This document shows positions 31,309 to 42,581 of a stretch of 64,000 nt of DNA, piece by piece (position 1 is the stretch's first letter; each line of letters starts with the position of its first letter). The stretch is taken from positions 17,981 to 81,980 of the forward strand of contig JAUZRY010000079.1 in NCBI GenBank assembly GCA_030949995.1, read 5' to 3'. The notes below the pieces were generated by a model. The model saw only the letters and a list, made by a program, of their open reading frames with translations. It made no database searches and was not told the origin of the DNA. Made by a program: the position numbers and the translations under genes. Source of the stretch: Ardenticatenia bacterium (lineage in GTDB: Bacteria > Chloroflexota > Anaerolineae > Ardenticatenales > Ardenticatenaceae).

Positions 31309-31639
31309 CGACTTCAGTGTGAGCATCAACGGCCAGCCGTCAAAGACGCGAAAGGCAATGACGGAGACGAACCGGCACAGCTCGGCCGCCGGCCAGAGAG
31401 TGGGGGCCGTGGCTGCAAGCCCTCACACGGTGGTGTGCCGGTGTTCCCTCCCGAGCCGACCCGTGAACGGGCACGTGATGGCCTCAGTAGCGGGTTCCGG
31501 GTGGCCCGCCGTTATCCGGGCGCCCGATGGGGGGTGATGTTGCTGCCCGTCGGGGATGAGGGGCTCGGCTGGATGGCCGGGCAAGAGGGGTGGTACCGCG
31601 GGCTCACAACGCCCGTCCCCGAGGGGGCGGGCGTTTTTT
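31309..31639 (+). promoter_or_regulatory. T-box riboswitch leader (Phe) controlling pheST
   Basis: Stem-I-like 'AGAGAG...GG' segment, candidate specifier UUC at 31444-31446, invariant T-box 'AGGGGTGGTACCGCGG' at 31586-31601, followed by a terminator hairpin and U run. Confidence 0.9.
31608..31639 (+). terminator. T-box conditional terminator
   Basis: AACGCCCGTCCCC-GA-GGGGGCGGGCGTT followed by T6. Confidence 0.9.
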
Positions 31640-31681
31640 GTGCTCGGTGAACGCGCCTGAGACTGGAATGGGAGGAGAGCA

Positions 31682-32755
31682 ATGCGAGCCGAATTGCAGG
31701 CGTTGCAGGCCGAAGCCATGGAAGCCCTGGCACGAGCCCAAACGTCCGGGGAGTTGGCCGAATGGCGCACCCGGTTCCTGGGCCGACGGGGGGCTCTGAC
31801 GCGCTTAATGCGCCGTGTGGGCCAGGTGCCGCCCGAAGAACGGCCCGTCGTGGGCCGATTTGCCAACGAGGTCAAGCAGGCCTTGGAGGCCGCCTACCGG
31901 GAGCGAGCCGAAGCCATTCGCCGGGCCGAGGTGGAGGAGATGCTGCAACGCGATGCAGTTGATGTGACACTCCCGGGCCGGCCGCCCTCGGTGGGACGAT
32001 GGCACCCCAGCACGCAAACCCTGCGGGAAATCGAGCACATCTTTGCGGAGCTGGGCTTTCAAGTCTACCGGGCCAGGGATGTAGAGCTGGACGAGTTCAA
32101 CTTTCAGCTCCTCAACATCCCCCCTGGCCACCCGGCCCGGGACATGCAGGACACCTTTTACGTGACCACAACCCCTCAGGATGGGCAGGAAGAGGGCCAC
32201 CAAGTGCTCCTGCGCACGCACACGTCGCCGGGCCAGATCCACGCCATGCGCGAGTTCGCCGCCGTGGACCCCGATAACCCGCCGCCTGTGCGCATCATTC
32301 TGCCCGGCATGTGCTACCGTCACGAGCAAATCACACCCCGCTCGGAAATTCAGTTCCACCAGGTAGAGGGGCTAGCTGTCGGGCGCCACATCACGATGGC
32401 CGACCTCAAGGGCACTGTCGAGTATTTCGTGCGCCGCATGTTCGGTGCCGAACGCCGGCTCCGCTTCCGAGCGAGCCACTTCCCCTTCACCGAGCCCAGC
32501 GCCGAAGTGGACATGGACTGTTTGCTCTGTCGGGGAGAGGGGTGCCGCATCTGCAAGCAGACCGGCTGGCTGGAGATCATGGGATGTGGCATGGTTCACC
32601 CCGTGGTGTTGCGCAACGGTGGCTACGACCCTCAGCACTACACGGGCTTTGCGTTCGGCATGGGGCCCGAACGCATCACCATGCTCAAGTACGGCATCGA
32701 GGACATTCGCTATTTCTGGCAGAATGACCTGCGTTTCTTGGAGCAGTTCGGATAA
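31682..32755 (+). CDS. pheS: Phenylalanyl-tRNA synthetase alpha subunit
   Basis: 'RPPSVGRWHPSTQTLREIEHIFAELGF', 'LLRTHTSPGQIHAM', 'GFAFGMGPERITMLKYGIEDIRYFWQNDLRFLEQF'. Confidence 0.97.
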   Translation: MRAELQALQAEAMEALARAQTSGELAEWRTRFLGRRGALTRLMRRVGQVPPEERPVVGRFANEVKQALEAAYRERAEAIRRAEVEEMLQRDAVDVTLPGRPPSVGRWHPSTQTLREIEHIFAELGFQVYRARDVELDEFNFQLLNIPPGHPARDMQDTFYVTTTPQDGQEEGHQVLLRTHTSPGQIHAMREFAAVDPDNPPPVRIILPGMCYRHEQITPRSEIQFHQVEGLAVGRHITMADLKGTVEYFVRRMFGAERRLRFRASHFPFTEPSAEVDMDCLLCRGEGCRICKQTGWLEIMGCGMVHPVVLRNGGYDPQHYTGFAFGMGPERITMLKYGIEDIRYFWQNDLRFLEQFG

Positions 32756-32773
32756 TGGGGCAAGGGGGACATC

Positions 32774-35308
32774 ATGCGCGTACCGCTGTCTTGGCTCAAT
32801 GAGTTCGTCACTGTCGAGGACATTCCCGTTGATACCTTGGCCGAACGGCTCACTCTGGCCGGCCTTGAAGTGAAGGCCGTCGAGCGCGTGGGCGACTGGT
32901 GGGACATGGAGCGCATCCGCGTGGGCCAGGTGCTGCGCGTGGAGCGCCACCCCAACGCCGACCGGCTCCTCCTGGCCACGGTGGACTACGGCGGCGGCGA
33001 ACCCCTCACCGTGGTGACCGGCGCCCCGAACGTGCGCCCCGGCATGAAGGTGGCTTTTGCCCTGGCAGGGGCCACGCTCATCAACGGGTACAGCGAAGCT
33101 CGCGAACGCATGGTGCTCGAGCCCCGTGCCATCCGCGGAATTCCCTCCCAGGGCATGGTCCTGAGCGAGCGGGAGTTGGGCCTGAGCGACGAACACGAGG
33201 GCATCTTGGAGCTGGAGCCTGAGGCCCCCGTGGGCGCACCCTTACGGGAGTGGCTTGGCGATACCGTGCTGGAAATCGACATTCTCCCCAACATTGCCCG
33301 TTGCATGAACATGGTCGGCGTGGCCCGTGAGGTGGCCGCGCTGTACCGGCGCCCCCTCCACTACCCCTCGACGGCGTGGGAGCGCACCGGAGAACCCATC
33401 GACGGCCGAGTGGAGGTCGAGATTCAAGACCCCAAGCGATGCCACCGCTTTGTGGCGGCCCTCATCACCGACGTCCAAGTAGGCCCATCCCCGGCGTGGA
33501 TGCAGCGGCGCCTCCGGCTCGCCGGCATGAGGCCCATCAACAACATCGTGGACATCACCAACTACGTGATGCTCGAACTGGGGGAGCCGTTGCACGCTTT
33601 CGACTACGAGAAGCTGGTGGAGCGCGCCCGGCGCAGTGGCCACGAGGTGCCCCGCATCATCATGCGCCAGGCCCGGGACGGCGAACGGCTGATTACCCTC
33701 GACGGCGTGGAGCGCCACCTGACGCCTGACGACATCTTGGTCACTGACACGGCCGGCGTCTTGAGCATTGCCGGCATCATGGGCGGTGCCGAGACCGAGG
33801 TGGACGAAACCACTCGTCACATCTTGCTCGAAGCCGCTGCGTGGGATTTCATCAGCATCCGCCGCACGTCGCGCCGTCTCGGCATCTTCTCCGAGGCCGC
33901 AGCCCGCTTCAGCCGTGGCGTCCACCCCGCGCTGGCCTTGGAGGGCAACCGGCGGGCCGCCCGCCTCATGCACGAGCTGGCCGGCGGCACCATTGCCGAC
34001 GGCGTGGTGGACAACTACCCTGCTCCCCCGCCCACCGTTACCGTGGAGTTCAACCTCGATTTTGGGGAGCACCTGTTGGGCATGTCGCTCGATCCCGATG
34101 AAGTGGCCGACATCCTGGAGCGCCTGGAGTTCCACGTCGAACGTCGTGGGCCGCGTCACTTCACCGTCACCCAACCCGATCACCGCTTGGACATCGCCGG
34201 TCCGGCCGATATCGTGGAGGAGATCGTCCGCGTGGTGGGCCTTGACACCCTGCCCAGCACGCTCATGGCCGACGAGTTGCCCCCCATGCGGCCAGATCGA
34301 CTGCGCGAGCTCGAAGCGCGCGTGCGCGATTTCATGGTGGGCGCCGGCCTCCAGGAGATCATCAGCTACGCCCTCACTACCCCGGAGGCTGAAGGGCGCC
34401 TGCGGCTGGACGGCCACGTCCTCCCCGACGAGGCATACGTCCGGCTGCTCAACCCCACGTCGGCCGACCGGCGGGTCATGCGCCGCACTCTGCTGGTGAG
34501 CTTGGTGGAGGCCCTGCGCCGCAACGTCCACCACCGTGACCGAGTGATGCTCTTCGAGATCGGGCGTGTGTACCTTCCCAAGCCCGGTGAACTGTTGCCC
34601 CACGAGGAGCTTCGCCTGGGCGTGGCGCTCACAGGGCCGGTGCGTCATCCCTCGTGGCTGGAGCCGGAGCCGCCGGACGCCGACTTCTTCGCCGTCAAGG
34701 GCATTCTCGAGGCCCTCTGCCGCCACCTTCACCTGGAGGAGCGCGTCTGCCTGGTGCCCGCCGAGCACCCTGCTCTCCAGCCCGGCCGCTCGGCTGCTGT
34801 TGAACTGGACGGCCGTCGGGTGGGAATCGTCGGCGAGATGCACCCCCTGGTGCGCGAGGCCAATGACTTGCCGGCCAAGCGCGTGGCCCTGCTCGAATTG
34901 ACCCTGTCCCCGGTGCTCGCGGCCGTGCCCGAGACCTACCGCGTCGAGCCCGTGCCCCGATATCCGGCCGTCATCCAGGATTTGGCCGTTGTCGTGCCCG
35001 AGGCCACACCGGCTGCTGACGTCGAACGGATCATTCGCAAGGCAGGCGGGAATGCTGTAGGCTACGTGCACCTCTTCGACGTGTATCGGGGTGAGCCGTT
35101 GCCGGCCGGCCACAAGAGCCTGGCCTATCGCCTCCACTATCAAGCGCCCGACCGCACCCTCACTGACGAGGACGTAGTCCACATTCGTGAGCGCATTGTG
35201 GACGCCCTTCGCCAGAGCGTGGGGGGCACCATCAGGGGGGCAGTGAAGGCCTCGGAGAGGCCTAGAGCCGTTCATCCGACGGCCACCTCTGGCACGTATG
35301 TTGGGTGA
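32774..35308 (+). CDS. pheT: Phenylalanyl-tRNA synthetase beta subunit (C-terminal tail possibly a frameshift artefact)
   Basis: 'MRVPLSWLNEFV', 'GAPNVRPGMKVAFALAGA', 'RPINNIVDITNYVMLELGEPLHAFDY', 'SLAYRLHYQAPDRTLTDEDV'. Confidence 0.96.
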   Translation: MRVPLSWLNEFVTVEDIPVDTLAERLTLAGLEVKAVERVGDWWDMERIRVGQVLRVERHPNADRLLLATVDYGGGEPLTVVTGAPNVRPGMKVAFALAGATLINGYSEARERMVLEPRAIRGIPSQGMVLSERELGLSDEHEGILELEPEAPVGAPLREWLGDTVLEIDILPNIARCMNMVGVAREVAALYRRPLHYPSTAWERTGEPIDGRVEVEIQDPKRCHRFVAALITDVQVGPSPAWMQRRLRLAGMRPINNIVDITNYVMLELGEPLHAFDYEKLVERARRSGHEVPRIIMRQARDGERLITLDGVERHLTPDDILVTDTAGVLSIAGIMGGAETEVDETTRHILLEAAAWDFISIRRTSRRLGIFSEAAARFSRGVHPALALEGNRRAARLMHELAGGTIADGVVDNYPAPPPTVTVEFNLDFGEHLLGMSLDPDEVADILERLEFHVERRGPRHFTVTQPDHRLDIAGPADIVEEIVRVVGLDTLPSTLMADELPPMRPDRLRELEARVRDFMVGAGLQEIISYALTTPEAEGRLRLDGHVLPDEAYVRLLNPTSADRRVMRRTLLVSLVEALRRNVHHRDRVMLFEIGRVYLPKPGELLPHEELRLGVALTGPVRHPSWLEPEPPDADFFAVKGILEALCRHLHLEERVCLVPAEHPALQPGRSAAVELDGRRVGIVGEMHPLVREANDLPAKRVALLELTLSPVLAAVPETYRVEPVPRYPAVIQDLAVVVPEATPAADVERIIRKAGGNAVGYVHLFDVYRGEPLPAGHKSLAYRLHYQAPDRTLTDEDVVHIRERIVDALRQSVGGTIRGAVKASERPRAVHPTATSGTYVG

Positions 35309-35363
35309 CGGCGTGTCGGTAACAGCAGTGATGCTGTGTGGCGCGAGGAGGGCCGGGGGAGAG

Positions 35364-37091
35364 GCGTGAACCACACGAAACCTGGCCATCGGGCCGTTGT
35401 TGTGCTCTTGGGCGCGTTGGCGTTCGGATTTGCTCTGGAGTGGCGCCGCCCTGTTATCACGTTTGGTCGCTGGGGGGGCACTGACCAACGTGGAGCTGTT
35501 GATGGTGTTGCTGCTCTTCGTGTGGGGCGGACGAGCAGTGCGATGCCGACGCCTGCCCCGGTGGCCACCAGAATTGGGCCGTGCGGTCCTCCTCTGGGTG
35601 GCCGTTATGGCCGTGGCTGCCCTTTTGGCCCCGGACAACCGCCTCAACGCCCTGCGCTTTACCCTCAAAGTGACCTTGGGCGCGCTTATTGGGTGGGCGG
35701 TCTACGATGTGACTTTCCCATCTGCCCGGCGAAGGGAGCGCTTGGGCCAAATGGTGGCCTTGGGCGGGCTTGTGGTGGCCTTGGCGGGCTTGGCCGAGGC
35801 CGGTCAAGTGCAGCCGGTGGCCTCGTGGCTCGCGTTCTTCAAAGTGGCCCCCACGTGGGTGGGCGAGTTCCGCCGGGTGAGCGCTACTCTGCCCTATGCT
35901 ACCATTACCGGCATGGTGCTCGAGATGGTGGCCCTCCTCTGGCTGGCGTGGACGTTGAGCACCTCTTCCCGCAAGCGCGGGGCGGTGGCCTTGGGGCTCG
36001 TCGTCACTCTTGTGGCCCTTGTCCTCACCCTGAGCCGCGGTGCTATGCTCAGCCTCACCTTAATGCTCCTGGCCTGGGGCGTTACCGTCACGGCCCGGCG
36101 CCGAACGTGGGTGCCGGCCGTCCTGTTGGCGGGAGGTGCTCTCATCACCGTGGCGGCCACCACGCTGTTGGTCGCCCCGGAACTGGTGTGGCGGTTGCGC
36201 ACCGAGACCGACCGGGCCTGGTACTTGGCAGAATACCAGGTGCCCCCGCTCCTGTGGGCCAAGTCCGGCCGCCTGTTGGAGGTTGAGGTCACCGTGCGCA
36301 ACGCGGGCGTGCGGCCTTGGGGGCCGAAGATGCCCGCGCTCGGGTATCACCTGCGCCGCGCTGACGGCGAGGGCGTGACGTATGATGGCCTGCGCACGCC
36401 GCTGGAGCAACCTGTGCCGCCTGGAGGCACAGTGCGCCTCCAAGCCGTGCTGCAAGCCCCTCCTGAACCCGGCTCCTACGTGGTGGAGTGGGATATGGTG
36501 TATGAGGGACTCCTCTGGTTCAGTTGGAAGGGAAGCCCCACGGCCACCACCCAGCTCATCGTCGAAGGCCTCCCCCGTCCTGTTGAGGGGTGGAACCCCA
36601 CTCCTTTTCCCGTGCCCGATCACGTGGGCGTCCCCATCCCCGAGCGTCCAGAACTCTGGCGTGCCGCGTGGTTGATGGCACGCGAGCGGCCTCTGTTGGG
36701 GTTTGGCCCTGATACCTTCCGCCTGCGCTATGGGGCCTATTTGGGATACGAGCGCTGGAACCAGGGCATTCATGCCAACAACCTCTACCTCGAACTCCTG
36801 GCGACCACAGGGTGGCTGGGCTTGGTGGCCTTTGGTGTGGTGGTTTGGCGGCTGGTGGTCATGGGCCTGGCCGTGTTGTGGCGCACAACGCTGCCTTGGG
36901 CACACGGGACAGCATTGGCCGTCGGGGCTTGGCTTGTCCACAGCACCGTGGACGCGTTCTTGGGGTTCACGCCCACGTTGGTGCTGTTCTGGTGTACCGT
37001 GGGCCTGTTGGCAGCCCACTATCACGCCCTCCTTGACGGCGAATCACGGGGGACTCGGGAGGCAGAAGAGGACCATGCGGCTGGGATTTGA
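35364..37091 (+). CDS. O-antigen ligase/polymerase-like membrane protein (frame break at G7 tract 35472-35478)
   Basis: N-terminus in frame 35336-36286, remainder in 35397-37091; many TM helices; 'LTLSRGAMLSLTLMLLAWGV', 'LLGFGPDTFRLRYG...HANNLYLELLATTGWLGLVAF'. Confidence 0.8.
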
Positions 37092-38188
37092 CATCACACC
37101 GTTATGTGGCCCGCGCAGTGGCGTGGGGACATATGTGGCGAACTTGTTGGCCGCGCTCTGGGAGGGCACACCCGGGACACACGGGGTGATGGACCTGTTG
37201 CCCTTGGCCCACAGGCCAATTGCCACGACGCTCTCGGACGGCCTGTACGGCCGCGGCATGAACAAGACGCTGTGGATGCACGTGGTGTTGCCGTGGCAGT
37301 TGGCCCGGGCCGGCATCTCCGTAAGCCACTTCACCAACAACGTGGCTCCCCTGTGGACGCCTTCTCCCTACGTCGTCACCGTCCATGACATGACGCTGTG
37401 GTTATTTCCCCACTACCACTATCCGCGCCGGCTCGTGGCCATGCGACCTTTTGTGGGCCCCTCCGTCCGCCGTGCTGGCGCTGTCATCGCCGTCTCGGAG
37501 ACCACCAAGCAGGACGTGGTGCGCCTGCTCGGCATCTCGGCCCACAAAGTCCGCGTGGTGTACGAGGCCGCTTCGCCCTGTTTTCGCCCCTTGAACTACC
37601 ATGTGTTGGGAACCGGTGCGCCGCCGGTACCACCTGCCGCCCCGCTTCGTGCTCTACGTGGGCACCTTGGAGCCGCGCAAGAATTTGGTCCGCCTGGTCA
37701 AGGCATTTGCCCGAGTGCGCGCCGACGCCGATCTGCCACATCATCTCGTGCTTGTGGGACAGCGAGGGTGGAAAGATGTGCCCCTCTTCGCCGCCATCGA
37801 GAACTTGGGCGTAAGCGATGTCGTTCACGTGGTAGGGTACGTGCCCACGCCGGACGTCGTGGCCCTGTACAACTTGGCTGAGCTCTTCGTCTTCCCATCG
37901 GTTTACGAGGGATTTGGCCTGCCCATTGTCGAGGCCATGGCCTGCGGCACGCCGGTGCTGACGTCTGCTGTGGGCGCTATGGCCGAAATCGCCGGCGGCG
38001 CAGCCGAGTTGGTCAACCCGCTTGACGTGGGCGAGCTGGCCGACGCGCTCCACTGTCTCCTGACCGACAGGAACCGTCGCCGTGAACTCCGTCGGCGGGG
38101 GCTCAGGCGGGCGGCGGAGTTTAGCTGGCGGCGGACGGCCGAGGAGACAGCAGCCATTTACCGGCTAGTCTTGGCCAGCAGCGGGTGA
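37075..38188 (+). CDS. Glycosyltransferase family 1/4 (frame break near 37600)
   Basis: 'LGFDITPLCGPRSGVGTYVANLL...VVTVHDMTLWLFP...VIAVSETTKQDVVRLLG' then 'FVLYVGTLEPRKNLVRLVKAF...FVFPSVYEGFGLPIVEAMACGTPVLTS'. Confidence 0.9.
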
Positions 38189-38205
38189 GGCGGAGTGGGA
38201 CCCTC

Positions 38206-39939
38206 TCAAGCGGCTGACGTACTCCTCGTTTCAGCCTGACTGGGGCGGAGGTCATGGAGCAGGAGTTCCACAGAGGCTCCCCCCCGATGTGCGGGCGGAG
38301 CGCACCGAAAAGGCTACGTCGATTCGCTCGGGCAGGCCATTGTCCCAGCGGCGGCCTTGCCGGAAGGCAATGGCCGGCCAGCGGCGCCCCAACGTGTCGC
38401 GCAGCACGAGCCGCAGGTGTTGACCCTCTTGGCCCAAGAAGCGCGCCTGCTCCCAGCGCACGTTGGTGGCCAAGAGCACAGGGGCGGGATTGTCCTGTCC
38501 AAAAGGACGCAAGCGGTCCAAGTGGGCCAACACGTCGGGCGTTAGGGCCTCCAAGGCGAGAGGAGCATCCACGTCCAAGACGGGCTGTGGAGCACGGCCG
38601 GCAAAGGCACGGGCAGCCGCGTCCAACAGCCGCTCATGCAGGGGAGCCAGGTGTTCAGGGCGCACGGTGAAGCCGGCCGCAGCCGCGTGCCCCCCGTAGC
38701 GCTCGAGCAGGTCGGCGCAGGCGTCCAGGGCGCAAGTGATGTGGAACTCGGGAATGCTCCGGGCGGAGCCCCGCCAAAGGCCCCCTTTGGCGTGGACGAT
38801 CACGGCAGGCCGGTGACAGAGCTCCATGAGGCGTGAGGCCACCAGTCCCATGACCCCGGGGTGGAAGTCGGGTGCTGCTGCCAGCAGAAGCGGGGCGGCA
38901 GGGTCCTCGATGAGATGCAGGGCGTGACGTTCGAGGGCGACGGTCAGGGCCTGACGCCTTTGGTTGAGTGCTTCCAAGTGTTGGGCCAGCTCGCGGGCGC
39001 GGCGAATGTTGCCCGTCTTGAGCAGTCGGTAGGCCAGGTAAGGGTGGTCGAGACGGCCAGCTGCGTTGATGCGTGGCCCGATGGCGAACGCCAAGCTTTC
39101 GGCGGAAAGCCAGGCCGGGTCAACGCGCGCCACGCGCATGAGCTGATCCAATCCCGGGCGGGGACGCGTGCGCAGGCGGCGCAGGCCGTGCCACACTAGG
39201 GCCCGATTCTCTCCCAACAGGGGCACCACGTCGGCCACAGTGCCCACGGCAACGAGGTCGAGCAGGTCGTCGGGCGAGAGGCTGGTCTCCCGGTGGGCCA
39301 CTGGATGTTCCTGTTCGCGCAGCAGCAGTGCTTGGGCGACCCGAAAGGCCACGCCCACGCCTGAAAGCCGAGCATCACCACCGCTATCGACACGACCTGG
39401 GTTGATCACGGCGAACGCCGGGGGCAGTTTTGGTGGCACCGTGTGGTGGTCGGTGACAATAATTTCCATGCCCAAGCGGTTGACCAGCTCCACTTCGGCG
39501 TGGGCGCGGATGCCACAGTCCACACTCACCACAAGCTGCACGCCGTTGCGGGCCATGCGCGTCAGCGCGTTGGCGTTGAGGCCGTAGCCTTCGTCCACAC
39601 GGTGGGGAATGTAGACGTGAGTGTGGGCACCCAAGGCATGGAGTGTTTGGCCCAATACCAGCGTGGCAGTAATCCCGTCTGCGTCGAAGTCGCCGTGAAT
39701 AACGATGTGCTCGCCGCCGGCAATGGCCTTCCGGACGCGCTCCACGGCACGTTCCATGTCGGCCAGGGCAAAGGGATCAGCGTCCATGCCCCGGCGCTCA
39801 AGGAAGGCACGGGCCTCGGCCGACGAGGAGATACCACGGTTGTAGAGCAATTGGGCGATGAGTGGCGGCAAGCCGCCCAGACGGGCCAGCACGTGGCCGG
39901 GGACTGGCGGCCGCACGCGCCAAATACGCTGGGGCATGG
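38206..39939 (-). CDS. recJ: Single-stranded-DNA-specific exonuclease RecJ (C terminus displaced by G7 tract 38279-38285)
   Basis: 'IHGDFDADGITATLVLG', 'VSVDCGIRAHAE', 'VTDHHTVPPKLP', 'IGPRINAAGRLDHP', 'FHPGVMGLVASRL', 'GGHAAAAGFTV'; removing one G restores '...SGGASVELLLHDLRPSQAETRSTSAA'. Confidence 0.95.
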
Positions 39940-40042
39940 TGAGCCGGTCTTGGTTCCCTCGGACGTTGCGTGTAGCGTTGGGACGACACCAGGCGGACGT
40001 GCTCTCTAGCATACTCCGGGCGGCCGATTTGGCAAGTTTCCC

Positions 40043-41248
40043 TCACCTCTCCGGCAGGCCGTAGATGCGCGTGTCCGGGTTGAAGGCCGCCCGCGAGAAC
40101 CAAAATTGGGTAATGGCCACCAAGGACTCGAGCTGTTGGCCCTTGAGTGGCCCGCTCACCGCCCGTCCGACCACAGTCCACTCGCTGCCCGTCTCTTCGT
40201 CCACGAGCCGCTCGCCTTGCAACGTGAAGGTAAGCGTTCTGCCGTTCAACGTGCGCCGGAACGCGGCCGCTGCGCCGACATCGCGTCCTTCGGCGATGAA
40301 GGGGGCATCCAGAGGGGAGGCAGTGCCCGGGTGCCAGAAGACGACGACAGGTTCCCCGCCGACGGTGTCATTGACCACGTGGACTTGTTCCAGGATCTCG
40401 TAGGGATAGACGACCGATTCTCCGTTCAGGTCGAGGCTGAGCACGCGGGCCATGGGAAGCAGCTTCTTCGGCGTCTCGGGGCCCACGTAGAGGAAGGGGC
40501 TCCGGTTGATGTCATCGTAGCCGGCGTACGGGTTTTCGCCATAGGGGCGGGAGTACCCGGTCTCACGGGAGAGGACTTGACCTTCAGGGTAAATGCTCTT
40601 GAACTCCTCCCAGGAAATGATGGAGGCCGGCAGGAAATCGAGCGTGGTGCCGGTCAGTTCGCCAACGATGGCCTCGCCAGTAATCTGTTGCCACCAGCTC
40701 TCCGTCTGCCGGTCATACATGATCAGGTTGCTGTAGCGCAGTAGGCCTGTGGTGCCGAAGTCGAGCACTTGGCCGTTGACTGTGCGGAGGAAGGCGATGG
40801 CCGTGTTACACAAGGGGCAAAAGGTGATTAGCACGGGCACCTCGTCTACCACGTCGTTCACAATTTCGTGCCAAATGAGAATTTGAATGGGATAAGCGCG
40901 TGCGTCGTTGCCGAGGCTGAAGAAAATGACCGGCTCCATGGGGTTGAGCCAAGCGTTGGCCTCTTCGACGCGGACAAAGACGGGGTCATCGATGGCGGGA
41001 ATGCCATCTTTGGGGACTCCACCGGAGATGATCTCGCTGTAGGGCACGCTGTATTTGGTGAAATCGGTGCGGAATTGGCGCCGGATGGCTAACGGAGGAG
41101 GATCGCCTGACGGCACTGTGGGCGTGGGAACCGCGGTCCTGGAAGTGGAAGGGGGTGAAAGGCTTCTGGTGGGCTGCCCCCTCTGAACTCCACATCCCGC
41201 CAGCAAGAGCAGCAGGAATCCGCTGAAAAAGACACTCCACCACTTCAT
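40043..41248 (-). CDS. DUF3179 domain-containing lipoprotein
   Basis: Lipobox 'LLLLAGC'; 'AYPIQILIWHEIVNDVV...LITFCPLCNTAIAF...DFGTTGLLRYSNLIMYDRQTESWWQQITGEAIVG'. Confidence 0.9.
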   Translation of the reverse strand: MKWWSVFFSGFLLLLLAGCGVQRGQPTRSLSPPSTSRTAVPTPTVPSGDPPPLAIRRQFRTDFTKYSVPYSEIISGGVPKDGIPAIDDPVFVRVEEANAWLNPMEPVIFFSLGNDARAYPIQILIWHEIVNDVVDEVPVLITFCPLCNTAIAFLRTVNGQVLDFGTTGLLRYSNLIMYDRQTESWWQQITGEAIVGELTGTTLDFLPASIISWEEFKSIYPEGQVLSRETGYSRPYGENPYAGYDDINRSPFLYVGPETPKKLLPMARVLSLDLNGESVVYPYEILEQVHVVNDTVGGEPVVVFWHPGTASPLDAPFIAEGRDVGAAAAFRRTLNGRTLTFTLQGERLVDEETGSEWTVVGRAVSGPLKGQQLESLVAITQFWFSRAAFNPDTRIYGLPER

Positions 41249-41426
41249 GGCCGTGTTCCCCCTCTTGAAGTTGCTGTCGGGCCTACTACGTGGTGGCTTC
41301 TGGCCGACTGGTCCCTTGACCCAAATCTGTTCAGCTTCCTCTTATCAGACGCGTTGTGACCCCCACGTCTTACGGGATTTGCTCCCTTGAGATAGTCGAA
41401 TGATGGAGGGGGCACAGCCGTTGGTG

Positions 41427-42571
41427 TTATCGTTCCTTGCCCTCGTCCTTTGACCGGGAGAAGGCCAGCCCTGCTTCCAGCAGTTCGTCCACCTGATGGC
41501 TGACACGGTGGCGCATGCTGAGGAGGCGAGCCCGTTGGTTGCGGATCCACGAGCGGGCTGCCCGCGGCTTGGAACGAGGGCGTTGGCCGATTGTCTTGGG
41601 CCATTGGGCGACGGCGGCTGCCCATGTGAGGCCGGCGCCGAAGCCGACCATCACGACGGTGTCGTTTGGGTTGAGGCGTCCCTCTTCCACGGCCTCGCAG
41701 CAGGCCACGGGAATGCTGGCCGCCGAGGTGTTACCGTACCGGTGAATGTTAACGTACACCTTCTCCATCGGGAGTTTAAGGTGACGCGCGGCCGATTCGA
41801 TGATGCGCAAGTTGGCCTGATGGGGATGAAGAGGTCGATATCCTCGACGCTGAGCCCGGCCCGTCGCAGGGCTTTCTCGGCTGCCTGCCCCATGACGCGG
41901 GTGGCAAAGCGGTAAACGGCCCGGCCTTGCATGGCCAAATAGTGCCGGGAAAGTTCGGGGGCAATGGCCGGCGTGTAGCTGTTGCCCACAATAGGCCCTG
42001 TTAACAAGTGGCCGCCCGAGCCATCACTGCCCAGCTCAAAGGCCAACAGCCCTCCTGGTTCCTCGTCCGCTTCCAAGTAGAAGGCGCCGGCGCCGTCGCC
42101 GAAGAGCACACAGGTGGTGCGGTCCTCCCAATCAGTGATGTGGCTGAGCGCTTCGGTGCCCACGACAAGAGCACGGCGCACTTGACCGGCCTCGATCATC
42201 TTGGCAGCTACCGAGAGGGCGTAGATGAAGCCGCTACAGCCGGCGCTCAGGTCAAAGGCGCCTCCTTGGGCGCCAATGGCGTCCTGGATCATGCAGGCCG
42301 TGGCCGGGAAGATGCGGTCGGGCGTGGCTGTGGCGGCGATGACCAAGTCCACTTCGGCCGGGTCCACGTCGGCCATCTGGAGGGCTTCGCGGGCAGCCTT
42401 AATGCCCATGGTGACGGCCGTGTCGCCGTCGCCGGCGATGCGGCGTTCGGCGATGCCCGTGCGCGTGCGAATCCACTCGTCGGTGGTGTTGATCATGCGT
42501 GCCAGGTCATCGTTGGTCAACACGTTGGGGGGCACGTACTTTCCCCATCCGCGGATGTGTGCGTAAGGCAT
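41427..42571 (-). CDS. fabH: 3-oxoacyl-ACP synthase III (frame break near 41820)
   Basis: '[27 protein letters not shown]', '[13 protein letters not shown]', then '[15 protein letters not shown]...[16 protein letters not shown]'. Confidence 0.95.
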
Positions 42572-42581
42572 GGCTGTCCTC

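Noticed and set aside
33242-35668. 808-aa ORF on the minus strand
   Set aside because: Antisense shadow of pheT in G+C-rich DNA; composition lacks domain motifs while the + strand encodes a clear PheT
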